A DNA stretch of 6,800 nt from UBA6776 sp964636785 (GTDB taxonomy: Bacteria > Bdellovibrionota > Bdellovibrionia > Bdellovibrionales > UBA1609): the NCBI GenBank assembly GCA_964636785.1, contig CAZWVK010000132.1, positions 1 to 6,800 on the forward strand. The letters run 5' to 3'. The translations under genes were made by a program, and so were the position numbers. The stretch's first letter is position 1. Each line of letters opens with the position of its first letter. This document shows, in pieces, positions 1 to 6,081 of the stretch. The notes beneath the pieces are model-generated. The model was not told the origin of the DNA. It searched no databases and saw only the letters and a list, made by a program, of their open reading frames with translations.

Positions 1-48
1 AAGGACTGTCGCTCGTAATTAGAATTTAAAAAACGAAAGGAATCCAAA

Positions 49-552
49 ATGAAACTATTAATCGTTCTTATCGTACTCCTTGGCTTTCAGTCCCAAGCCA
101 ATGCCAAAGAGATTTTGTTCACTTGTGTGACTGAGTTTCCAACTACGAGCTATCAGTTAGAGAAAAAAGATGGCGCATATGAACTCCTAGTGGTTCATCA
201 CAATGGAACAAAATATATGCCTATTTTTTCCGGGGATATCACTCCCAATGATCTGCCCTATTTGACAAAACTGGCTGAAGAGCTTCCGAAAATGGGTGAG
301 GTCGCTCGAATTCCATTCAAAGAAGACGAATGTAAACAAAGTGGAAATCTTTGGAACTGCTACGGCAAAAATCCGACCCGGGTCGGTGGACTCGATGTTC
401 AGCGTGTGAGTCTGCAGATGGGTCAGTTCAAGAAAGATTATGAAGGCTATAAGTGGGAGACTACGAAAACGAGCCTTTCATTCCGTATGAGCAATACCGT
501 TAGCTATATGATGTCGATGGAATACCAGCCGTGGGAGTGCAAATTCCATTAA
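49..552 (+). CDS. Hypothetical exported protein, four cysteines
   Basis: Not recognised as a member of any family I know. The 167-residue product begins with a clear Sec-type signal peptide: K2, a hydrophobic core at residues 3-13, and a cleavage site after ANA (A19|K20). The mature protein would be about 148 residues, periplasmic or secreted. It has four cysteines (C26, C95, C104, C164), enough for two disulfide bonds, which fits an extracytoplasmic location. No lipobox and no later membrane segment are seen. The C95 to C104 stretch with nearby K/E residues looks like a surface loop. The start is supported by AAGGA at 37-41, seven bases before the ATG. A TAGAAT at 20-25 resembles a -10 box, but its -35 partner would fall outside the window. 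The gene is separated by 130 bases from the next one and is probably its own transcript. The coding call is secure; the function is unknown. Confidence 0.8.
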   Translation: MKLLIVLIVLLGFQSQANAKEILFTCVTEFPTTSYQLEKKDGAYELLVVHHNGTKYMPIFSGDITPNDLPYLTKLAEELPKMGEVARIPFKEDECKQSGNLWNCYGKNPTRVGGLDVQRVSLQMGQFKKDYEGYKWETTKTSLSFRMSNTVSYMMSMEYQPWECKFH

Positions 553-557
553 CCATT

Positions 558-682
558 CCTTCTTCCCCTCGAGTCTAAGAAATGAGAAGGCAGGATGCCT
601 ATCAGCGGACGGAAAATCGGGGGGGAGCTTGGGAAAGCAGGATGCGACCCAGGCCTCCAAATTCATAGAGGGGAGATTCAAA
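558..682 (+). promoter_or_regulatory. Structured G-rich leader with GGA-loop hairpins and anti-Shine-Dalgarno
   Basis: This gap before the 47-residue gene is far richer in G than its surroundings, including a run of seven G at 619-625. Hairpin 1 is AGGCA/TGCCT (588-592 with 596-600) with loop GGA. Hairpin 2 has an outer stem 627-633 with 648-654 (one T-G wobble), a small internal loop, and an inner stem GCA/TGC (637-639 with 643-645), again with loop GGA. The TCCCCTC at 564-570 is an exact complement of the Shine-Dalgarno GAGGGGA at 668-674, so the whole leader could close on itself. Seven GGA trinucleotides lie between 593 and 674, one inside the Shine-Dalgarno. This arrangement resembles mRNA leaders bound by the RNA-binding repressor CsrA/RsmA. 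The pairings are visible in the sequence; the regulatory role is inferred. No promoter was identified with confidence. Confidence 0.4.
590..645 (+). repeat. Two copies of GCAGGATGC, 47 bases apart
   Basis: The 9-base word occurs at 590-598 and 637-645. Each copy is self-complementary around a central GGA (GCA-GGA-TGC), so each forms a hairpin that exposes GGA. The core CAGGATG equals the repeated element described for the CsrB regulatory RNA of Escherichia coli. A chance repeat of nine bases this close together is unlikely but possible in G-rich sequence. Confidence 0.55.
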
Positions 683-826
683 ATGAGCGACTACGCCATG
701 CTTTCACTTTTCTTTAGCTTTTTTTTAACCACATTTGTTCTGTCGATTGTCATGGTCTTTAGTGAGATCACTCTTCAAAGAGAAACTATAAAATCCAAAG
801 AAACTCCTAAGAAAAGACCTTTTTGA
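683..826 (+). CDS. 47-residue single-span membrane protein, unknown function
   Basis: The start at ATG 683 is chosen because a strong Shine-Dalgarno, GAGGGGA at 668-674, sits eight bases upstream. A longer reading from TTG 629 has no such site and would translate through the structured leader. The protein has one hydrophobic segment at about residues 6-27, rich in Phe, Leu and Val. A charged tail follows (QRETIKSKETPKKRPF) whose lysines and arginines predict a cytoplasmic C-terminus and an outside N-terminus by the positive-inside rule. There is no signal-peptidase site and no cysteine. The form is that of small membrane proteins that modulate a larger partner, but no family is recognised. 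It ends 45 bases before queA and may be read through into it, since no terminator lies between. The coding call rests on the ribosome-binding site and the well-formed membrane segment. Confidence 0.6.
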   Translation: MSDYAMLSLFFSFFLTTFVLSIVMVFSEITLQRETIKSKETPKKRPF

Positions 827-854
827 TCCTCGATTATTGAAAGTTTCCTTCATT

Positions 855-874
855 CGTGATCAGTAATGATCATG
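855..874 (+). promoter_or_regulatory. Hairpin with GUAA tetraloop over the queA start codon
   Basis: TGATCA at 857-862 and 867-872 flank GTAA at 863-866. With the outer pairs C855-G874 and G856-T873 they make an eight-pair stem closed by a GNRA-type tetraloop. Both candidate queA start codons (ATG 866 and ATG 872) lie in the loop or 3' arm. No Shine-Dalgarno-like sequence is present in the 25 bases upstream. The structure is seen directly; an effect on translation is inferred. Confidence 0.5.
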
Positions 875-1888
875 AAAAAATCGGATCTTCAGTTTGAGTT
901 CCCAAATGAGTTGATCGCAACTCGGCCACAGCGCCCATCTCGCGTGCTTTTCAATGAGCCTGGCCAAGAGCCTGTGGAAATTTCTCTTAAAGATTTATTA
1001 GAAAAGTTTTCAAGTGGCGACTTGCTGGTCTTGAATGAAACCAAAGTGATTCCGTCTCGCATTTTAAGTTCGACCAATGAAGAATTTCTTTTTATCAAAA
1101 AAACTGGTGAGCTTGAATGGGATGTCTTATTTCCCGCCAAGAAATTTAAAGTGGGCGATGTCTTTCAGCTTCCAGGTGACATTGAGGTCACACTTTTAAA
1201 AAAAGGAATTCCACAACGGGTTTCTCTCTCAAGACCTATCGATTTCGATTATTTTGAGCGCTTTGGTCAGGTCAATCTTCCGCCTTATATTTTAAGTGAA
1301 AGAGCAGGAGAAAAATTTCTTCCTCAAGACCGAAGCTGGTATCAGTCCAAGTGGGCAAAGGAAACTGGCTCTGTCGCCGCACCAACCGCAAGTCTTCATT
1401 TTTCATTGGAAGATCTAGAGACGTTAAAGAAACGAGGAGTTGAAATTGAATATCTCACTCTTCACGTGGGTCTCGGGACCTTTCTTCCCTTAAGAACCGA
1501 AGAGCTGAAGGACCACGAAATGCACTCAGAGTGGATTTCCGTTTCAAAAGATCTCATTGATAAAGCCATAAGTAAGAGGAAAGAAGGAAAAAGAGTATGG
1601 GCCCTTGGAACCACGGTGACTCGTGCTCTTGAGTCCGCAGCCTTAGGACTTCTGACATTGGATGAGAAGGGGAGTTACCATGGTGAAAGTCGGCTTTTTA
1701 TTTATCCCCCTTATGACTTTAAACTTGTAAATGCGCTTCTTACGAATTTTCATCAACCTGAAAGCACGCTTTTAGCTTTGGTTTTTGCATTTTTCGGAAG
1801 GAATCAGGTGAAAGAGGCCTATGCTTATGCTATTGAGAAACGTTTTCGACTCTTTTCCTATGGAGATCTGTCCGTTTGGATCCAATGA
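872..1888 (+). CDS. queA: S-adenosylmethionine:tRNA ribosyltransferase-isomerase
   Basis: QueA transfers and isomerises the ribosyl moiety of S-adenosylmethionine onto preQ1 already in position 34 of tRNA, giving epoxyqueuosine, in the cytoplasm. Family motifs, numbered from ATG 872 (338 residues, usual length about 340-355), are: the N-terminus MKKSDLQFEFPNELIA; GDLLVLNETKVIPSRI at 49-64; GSVAAPTASLHF at 166-177; LHVGLGTFLPLR at 197-208; H215-EMHSEW; GTTVTRALES at 246-255; and NFHQPESTLLALVFAFFG at 292-309. PTASLHF carries Ser where most members have Gly (PTAGLHF). ATG 872 is preferred because its N-terminus matches the family. ATG 866, two codons earlier, is possible, and an in-frame TGA at 857-859 excludes anything further upstream. 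No Shine-Dalgarno is visible and the start lies in a hairpin. The gene overlaps tgt by ATGA, its pathway partner, implying translational coupling. Identification is certain; only the start is open. Confidence 0.97.
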   Translation: MKKSDLQFEFPNELIATRPQRPSRVLFNEPGQEPVEISLKDLLEKFSSGDLLVLNETKVIPSRILSSTNEEFLFIKKTGELEWDVLFPAKKFKVGDVFQLPGDIEVTLLKKGIPQRVSLSRPIDFDYFERFGQVNLPPYILSERAGEKFLPQDRSWYQSKWAKETGSVAAPTASLHFSLEDLETLKKRGVEIEYLTLHVGLGTFLPLRTEELKDHEMHSEWISVSKDLIDKAISKRKEGKRVWALGTTVTRALESAALGLLTLDEKGSYHGESRLFIYPPYDFKLVNALLTNFHQPESTLLALVFAFFGRNQVKEAYAYAIEKRFRLFSYGDLSVWIQ

Positions 1889-2991
1889 TTGGTCAGTTTA
1901 AATTAGAAAAAAAATCCGGTGAAGCTCGTGCATCCACGTTGTGGACCAAACGAGGAGCCGTTCAAACTCCTGTTTTTATGCCGGTTGGAACCAAAGCAAC
2001 AGTGAAGTCCATGCTTCCAGAGGAGCTTAAAAGCATAGGAGCGCAGATCGTCCTTGGAAACACCTATCACCTTCATTTAAGGCCTGGTGAAAAGATCATT
2101 CAAAAACTGGGTGGACTTCACAAATTTATGAACTGGGATCTGCCAATTCTTACAGACAGTGGCGGTTTTCAGGTCTTCTCACTCTCGCAACTCAATAAGA
2201 TCACCGAAGAAGGAGTGACATTTCAATCTCATCTGGATGGAGCCAAGCATTTTCTATCTCCTGAGACGAGTATGCAGATTCAAATGGATTTGGGATCGGA
2301 CATCATCATGGCCTTTGATGAGTGTTTGAAATATCCAGCCACTCTTGAGGAAAACTTAAACTCCATGGCGCTCACTCGAAGGTGGCTTGAGCGTTCAAAA
2401 AAAGCGATGACCAAGACAGACAGTCTTTTATTTGGAATTGTTCAGGGCGGTCTTGATTTCGAACTTCGCAAGAAAAGTCTCGAAATGACGGTTGAAGTGG
2501 ATCTGCCTGGATATGCATTGGGTGGTTTTAGCGTGGGTGAGCCCATTCATCTTATGCATCAATTGGTCAAAAAAGTGGCGCCGCTTCTTCCTGAGCAAAA
2601 ACCCCGCTACCTTATGGGAGTGGGAACACCTTTGGACCTGATTTTGTCTGTGGATTCCGGCATTGATATGTTTGACTGTGTGATGCCGACTCGAGTGGCA
2701 AGAAATGGAACACTTTTCACTTGGCAGGGCCGGGTGTCCATTAAGCGAGCAGAATTCAAAGAGGATTCAAGTCCACTAGATCCGGAATGCTCTTGTTACA
2801 CATGCCGGAATTATTCGAAAGCTTATTTAAGACATCTTTTTTTAGCTGGTGAAATCCTGTCTTCAAGATTGAATACGATTCACAATCTTCATTTTTATCT
2901 GGATCTTATGAACAAATCCCGCCAAGCCATACTTGAGGGGCGTTGGGAAAGCTTCAGAGACTTCTGCCTAACGCGCTTTGTAAAGGCCTGA
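1885..2991 (+). CDS. tgt: Queuine tRNA-ribosyltransferase (tRNA-guanine transglycosylase)
   Basis: Tgt exchanges guanine 34 of tRNAs for Asp, Asn, His and Tyr with preQ1 base. The protein is 368 residues from ATG 1885 (about 375 in E. coli). Visible are FMPVGT at 32-37, the general acid/base Asp in LTDSGGFQ (D91), FDEC with C147, GIVQGG at 185-190, and LGGFSVGEP at 212-220 in the substrate pocket. DMFDCVMPTR carries the nucleophile D264. The zinc site is C302, C304, C307 and H333, the same numbering as the E. coli enzyme. C147 is the residue usual in bacterial preQ1-using enzymes. ATG 1885 overlaps the queA stop as ATGA. An alternative TTG at 1876 has GGAGA at 1862-1866 with nine-base spacing and would add three residues, so the start is not fully settled. 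Nothing in the protein looks defective. Confidence 0.98.
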   Translation: MIGQFKLEKKSGEARASTLWTKRGAVQTPVFMPVGTKATVKSMLPEELKSIGAQIVLGNTYHLHLRPGEKIIQKLGGLHKFMNWDLPILTDSGGFQVFSLSQLNKITEEGVTFQSHLDGAKHFLSPETSMQIQMDLGSDIIMAFDECLKYPATLEENLNSMALTRRWLERSKKAMTKTDSLLFGIVQGGLDFELRKKSLEMTVEVDLPGYALGGFSVGEPIHLMHQLVKKVAPLLPEQKPRYLMGVGTPLDLILSVDSGIDMFDCVMPTRVARNGTLFTWQGRVSIKRAEFKEDSSPLDPECSCYTCRNYSKAYLRHLFLAGEILSSRLNTIHNLHFYLDLMNKSRQAILEGRWESFRDFCLTRFVKA

Positions 2992-3015
2992 GATTCTTGC
3001 TTTTTTACTCCTCGC

Positions 3016-3045
3016 AAAGGAATTTAAAATCCTTTTCAAAAGGAG
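3016..3045 (+). promoter_or_regulatory. yajC ribosome-binding site within alternating hairpins
   Basis: AAAGGA occurs at 3016-3021 and again at 3039-3044, the second copy being the core of the yajC Shine-Dalgarno (AAGGAG 3040-3045, seven bases before GTG 3053). Between them TCCTTT at 3030-3035 can pair with either copy, never both. Pairing with the upstream copy leaves the ribosome-binding site free; pairing with the downstream copy (three-base loop) hides it. The stems are only six pairs, so thermal fluctuation or protein binding could decide. The complementarity is direct observation; a switching role is inference. The same region is not a good terminator: the stem is weak and the T run after it is short. 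Confidence 0.35.
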
Positions 3046-3052
3046 TGGCCTC

Positions 3053-3412
3053 GTGAATTTTAAAACCCCTTTGTTTTCCACTATTTCCGTATTCTTCTGC
3101 TCTTTATCGGCCTATGCTCAGGACGCACAACCAAAGCCGTCCATGCTGGAGCAGTTTTTCCCATTTATTCTGATTTTTTTAGTGTTCTTCTTTTTGGTGA
3201 TTCGACCCGCTCAACGGCGCCAAAAAACTCACCATAGTTTCGTGTCCAATTTGAAGCGCGGTGATTCTGTTTTGACATCCGGCGGAATTCTCGGAACCAT
3301 TGAAGGAATCACGGATCAATTTGTGACGCTTGAAATCTCCGATGGGGTAAAAATTCGGATTCTTAAATCACAGATTGCATCATCTGCTAGCGAGGAGATT
3401 AAAAACAAATGA
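3053..3412 (+). CDS. yajC: Sec translocon accessory protein YajC
   Basis: YajC is a small inner-membrane protein that associates with SecD and SecF in the holo-translocon. It is not essential in E. coli and its precise role is unsettled. The 119-residue product has a hydrophobic, signal-like N-terminus ending in AYA (about residues 1-22). A short hydrophilic linker follows, then one membrane span at about 35-50 running into RPAQRRQK at 51-58, and the conserved soluble motif GDSVLTSGGILGTI at 70-83. The E. coli protein is about 110 residues, so the extra length is the N-terminal segment. It may be cleaved after A22 or stay as a second hydrophobic stretch. The start is GTG 3053 with Shine-Dalgarno AAGGAG seven bases upstream. 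The gene lies 61 bases after tgt and overlaps secD by ATGA, so it is probably translationally coupled to secD. Confidence 0.95.
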   Translation: MNFKTPLFSTISVFFCSLSAYAQDAQPKPSMLEQFFPFILIFLVFFFLVIRPAQRRQKTHHSFVSNLKRGDSVLTSGGILGTIEGITDQFVTLEISDGVKIRILKSQIASSASEEIKNK

Positions 3413-5109
3413 TTATCGAAAGCTTTCGAGTGCGAACGCTGGTTATTCTTTTAGTGGTCGTTTTCGGCACTCTTTACCTACTTCCAAATTTTGTCCAACT
3501 TCCTCAAGGGTGGTGGTTTCACAAACAACCCATCAATTATGGATTGGATATCAAGGGTGGAGCCCATCTTGTTTATGGTGTTGATGTTGAAAGTGTGATG
3601 CGCGAAAAGACTCAACGAACTGCAAGGTCTCTTGCTGGTGAATTCAGAGAGAGAAATATTCCAGTCGATTCAGTTCGCGCCTCTGAGGATTTAAAGAGCA
3701 TCACAATTCAGTTTCCACCTGAAAATAAGTCAAAAGTCGTATCGTATTTAGAGGACTATCACGGAACTGCTCTCCAAGTGATTGAGGACACTCAGAACTC
3801 AGTGACTATTGCGTTCTTAAATAGCTATCTGGACAGTCAACGCAGTCAGATCATTCAGCAATCTATTGAAGTGATTCGAAATCGTGTGGATGAATTTGGA
3901 GTCGCAGAACCTGTCATTGCTGCGCAAGGAACGGATCGTGTTCTAGTTCAACTTCCAGGTGTGAGTGATCCTGCTCAAGCCAAAGCGTTGATCAATAAAA
4001 CCGCTCGTCTTGATTTTAGAATTGTATCTAATGAAGTTCCGTTTGATCGGCTTCAAGCTTTAGTTAAAGAAGCGGAAGAGGCCGGGAATCTTAAGCTTGG
4101 CGAAGATGGTCTTGGTTATTCGGAATATGTGAAAAGAATAAATGAAGCGTTGAAAGGAAAAATCCCAGAGGGCACTGTTGTGGCCTTTGAGAAGGAAGGA
4201 AATGCGCTCACAATGGAAGCGGGTCGAATTCCTTACCTTCTTCAAACAGACACGGATTTAACCGGGGATCAATTGGAAGATGCTTATGTCGGATATGATC
4301 CGGACACCGGACGACCCATGGTGATCTTTGCTTTTAATCCGGATGGACGCCGACGTTTTGCGGAAATCACTGGTGCAAACGTCAATCGGCAGATGGCCAT
4401 TGTTCTTGATGAAGTGGTTCAAAGTGCGCCAAATATCAATTCACGAATTGATTCACCCACCGCACAGATCACTCTTGGCTCAGGAAGAAATGTGGATGAG
4501 ACCTTAAAAGAAGCTCAGTTTATTGCAACGACACTTCGAGCGGGTGCGCTTCCAGCAGCTCTTGAGCAGCTCGAAGAGCGCACAGTAGGTCCAACACTAG
4601 GTGCGGACTCGATTCAGCAAGGAAAATGGGCAGGGATTGCCGGTCTTATCATTGTCGCTCTCTTTATGATGGCTTGGTATAAAGGCTCAGGCGTCGTTGC
4701 AACAATTGCATTGGCTACAAATATTTTTTGTCTGCTCGCGATTCTTTCAGCTCTTGGAGCTACGCTGACACTTCCTGGAATTGCAGGGATTGTTTTGACG
4801 ATTGGTATGGCCGTTGACGCCAACGTGATTATTTTTGAGAGAATAAAAGAAGAGCTGGCCAAGGGCTCCAGTTGGGCAGCGGCTCTTCGCGATGGCTATG
4901 AAAATGCGTTCTCAGCCATTTTGGATTCCAACGTGACCACAGCGTTCGCAGCCATAGTATTATTTTACTTCGGAACGGGACCGGTAAAGGGATTTGGAGT
5001 GACACTCTTAGCAGGGATTGTGACATCACTTTTCACAGCCATTTTTGTTTCTCGGTACATCTTCGATTTTTTAATTTTGAAAATGAAGACCAAATCGGTC
5101 TCAATATAG
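3409..5109 (+). CDS. secD: Protein translocase subunit SecD
   Basis: SecD works with SecF in the inner membrane. The pair uses the proton gradient to pull exported proteins into the periplasm after SecA-driven passage through SecYEG. The 566 residues follow the family plan: membrane span 1 at about 10-29; GLDIKGG at 45-51, opening the large periplasmic P1 domain (about 30-400); RTVGPTLG at 391-398; then five spans within about 405-553. GMAVDANVIIFERIKEE at 466-482 holds D470, matching the Asp needed for proton movement in Thermus SecDF. GFGVTLLAGIVTS at 528-540 is the final conserved block. The length is somewhat below the 615 residues of E. coli SecD, mostly in the periplasmic region. The start ATG 3409 overlaps the yajC stop, and secF follows after 13 bases. 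The frame is intact and all motifs are present. Confidence 0.98.
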   Translation: MIIESFRVRTLVILLVVVFGTLYLLPNFVQLPQGWWFHKQPINYGLDIKGGAHLVYGVDVESVMREKTQRTARSLAGEFRERNIPVDSVRASEDLKSITIQFPPENKSKVVSYLEDYHGTALQVIEDTQNSVTIAFLNSYLDSQRSQIIQQSIEVIRNRVDEFGVAEPVIAAQGTDRVLVQLPGVSDPAQAKALINKTARLDFRIVSNEVPFDRLQALVKEAEEAGNLKLGEDGLGYSEYVKRINEALKGKIPEGTVVAFEKEGNALTMEAGRIPYLLQTDTDLTGDQLEDAYVGYDPDTGRPMVIFAFNPDGRRRFAEITGANVNRQMAIVLDEVVQSAPNINSRIDSPTAQITLGSGRNVDETLKEAQFIATTLRAGALPAALEQLEERTVGPTLGADSIQQGKWAGIAGLIIVALFMMAWYKGSGVVATIALATNIFCLLAILSALGATLTLPGIAGIVLTIGMAVDANVIIFERIKEELAKGSSWAAALRDGYENAFSAILDSNVTTAFAAIVLFYFGTGPVKGFGVTLLAGIVTSLFTAIFVSRYIFDFLILKMKTKSVSI

Positions 5110-5122
5110 TGAGGTATATGAA

Positions 5123-6058
5123 GTGGCAAAGCACGAAAAGTACGATTTTGGACGATTTGATTTTTTAAAGGTCTCTTATCCGATCGCGGCAGTGACTGTG
5201 ATCGTGGTCTTAATATGTGTTGGTCTTATCGCTACGAAAGGCTTTAACTACGGCGTTGATTTTGCCGGTGGAACTGAAATTCAGGTTCAGTTCTCAGAGG
5301 AAGTGGATGCTGGAAAAGTGCGTGAGTTTGCTGCTGAAGCTGGATACCCCAATGCTTCCGTTCAAGCGATTGGAGATGAAAACGAGTTTTTGATTCGTAT
5401 TGGTGCCCCTGAGGCAGCGACTGAGGGAGAAGCTAAAGAAACCACTCAGGAAGACATTCAAAATTTAACTTCCAGTTTGAATGAGTTCTTTGCCAATGAA
5501 AATCCAACTGTTCGACGGGTGGATACAGTCGGAGCGCAGGTTGGAAACGAGTTAAAAAAGAATGGTCTATTAGCTCTTTTTTACACTCTTTTATTGATTT
5601 TAATCTACGTTGGGCTTCGATTTGATTATCAATTCGCTCCGGCGTCCGTGTTCTGTCTTTTCCATGATGCCGTTGTGACACTGGGAATCTACTCGCTTTT
5701 CAATCTGGAAGTTAACATTCAAACCTTGGCGGCAATCTTAACGATTGTGGGATATTCACTGAATGATACGATTGTGATTTTCGATCGTATTCGTGAGAAC
5801 ATGGTCGTTTATCGAGGAAAAGATTTTGCTTGGCTAGCGAACAGATCCATCAACGATACGCTCTCTAGAACCATTTTAACGAGCTTAACAACATTTATGA
5901 CCGTGTTTGTGATGTATATTATCGCGGGTGGGGTGATTGCAGACTTTGCTTTGACAATGATGATTGGTATCGTTCTTGGAACGTTCTCAACAATGTACGT
6001 CGCTATTCCTCTGGTTATCTTTTTTGAAAAGTTTCAAAACTCAAAGAAGACGGCTTAG
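5123..6058 (+). CDS. secF: Protein translocase subunit SecF
   Basis: SecF is the partner of SecD in the proton-driven pulling complex of the inner membrane. Its 311 residues are close to the E. coli length (323). Features in order are: span 1 at about 19-37; NYGVDFAGGTEIQV at 42-55, starting the small periplasmic P4 domain; VDTVGAQVGNELKKNG at 133-148; and five further spans from about 147 to 302. GYSLNDTIVIFDRIREN at 210-226 contains D215, and LSRT contains R249. Their spacing of 34 equals that of D637 and R671, which are important for proton transport in Thermus SecDF. A loop rich in Glu and Thr at 95-110 is variable in the family. The start is GTG 5123, with GAGG at 5111-5114 upstream. The out-of-frame ATG at 5118 is not a start for this gene. 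It forms an operon with yajC and secD. Confidence 0.98.
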   Translation: MAKHEKYDFGRFDFLKVSYPIAAVTVIVVLICVGLIATKGFNYGVDFAGGTEIQVQFSEEVDAGKVREFAAEAGYPNASVQAIGDENEFLIRIGAPEAATEGEAKETTQEDIQNLTSSLNEFFANENPTVRRVDTVGAQVGNELKKNGLLALFYTLLLILIYVGLRFDYQFAPASVFCLFHDAVVTLGIYSLFNLEVNIQTLAAILTIVGYSLNDTIVIFDRIRENMVVYRGKDFAWLANRSINDTLSRTILTSLTTFMTVFVMYIIAGGVIADFALTMMIGIVLGTFSTMYVAIPLVIFFEKFQNSKKTA

Positions 6059-6081
6059 GCTAATGATGATGGGTGGTTAAC

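Noticed and set aside
20..25. TAGAAT as a -10 promoter box for the first gene
   Set aside because: It matches five of six consensus positions, but the -35 region would lie before the window start, so it cannot be supported.
619..625. Run of seven G as a phase-variation tract
   Set aside because: It lies outside the supported coding region and is short; its role in leader pairing is the simpler reading.
629..682. TTG 629 as the start of the small membrane protein, giving 65 residues
   Set aside because: There is no Shine-Dalgarno at a suitable distance, the added 18 residues fall within a hairpin-rich G-tract region, and ATG 683 has a strong ribosome-binding site.
553..682. Known riboswitch classes (preQ1, cyclic di-GMP, SAM, TPP) or a stand-alone CsrB-type RNA
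   Set aside because: None of the conserved core sequences of those riboswitches could be matched, and no terminator follows the region as expected for a separate small RNA.
812..824. AAAAG/CTTTT as a terminator after the 47-residue gene
   Set aside because: The loop would be two bases and the stem almost all A-T, too weak to terminate.
2997..3028. TTGCTT with a downstream A/T stretch as a yajC promoter
   Set aside because: Only three positions match the -35 consensus and no acceptable -10 box occurs at 16-18 base spacing.
3016..3036. Intrinsic terminator after tgt
   Set aside because: The stem is only six pairs with an eight-base A/T loop, and the T run is interrupted after four bases; it is better explained as part of the yajC leader.
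3375..3584. Second + strand frame across the yajC-secD junction
   Set aside because: It overlaps two firmly identified genes in another frame and shows no domain or ribosome-binding site.
4614..5029. Open frames on the - strand inside secD, and similar ones inside queA, secF and queC
   Set aside because: All are antisense to well-conserved genes and their translations show no recognisable motif; they are shadows.
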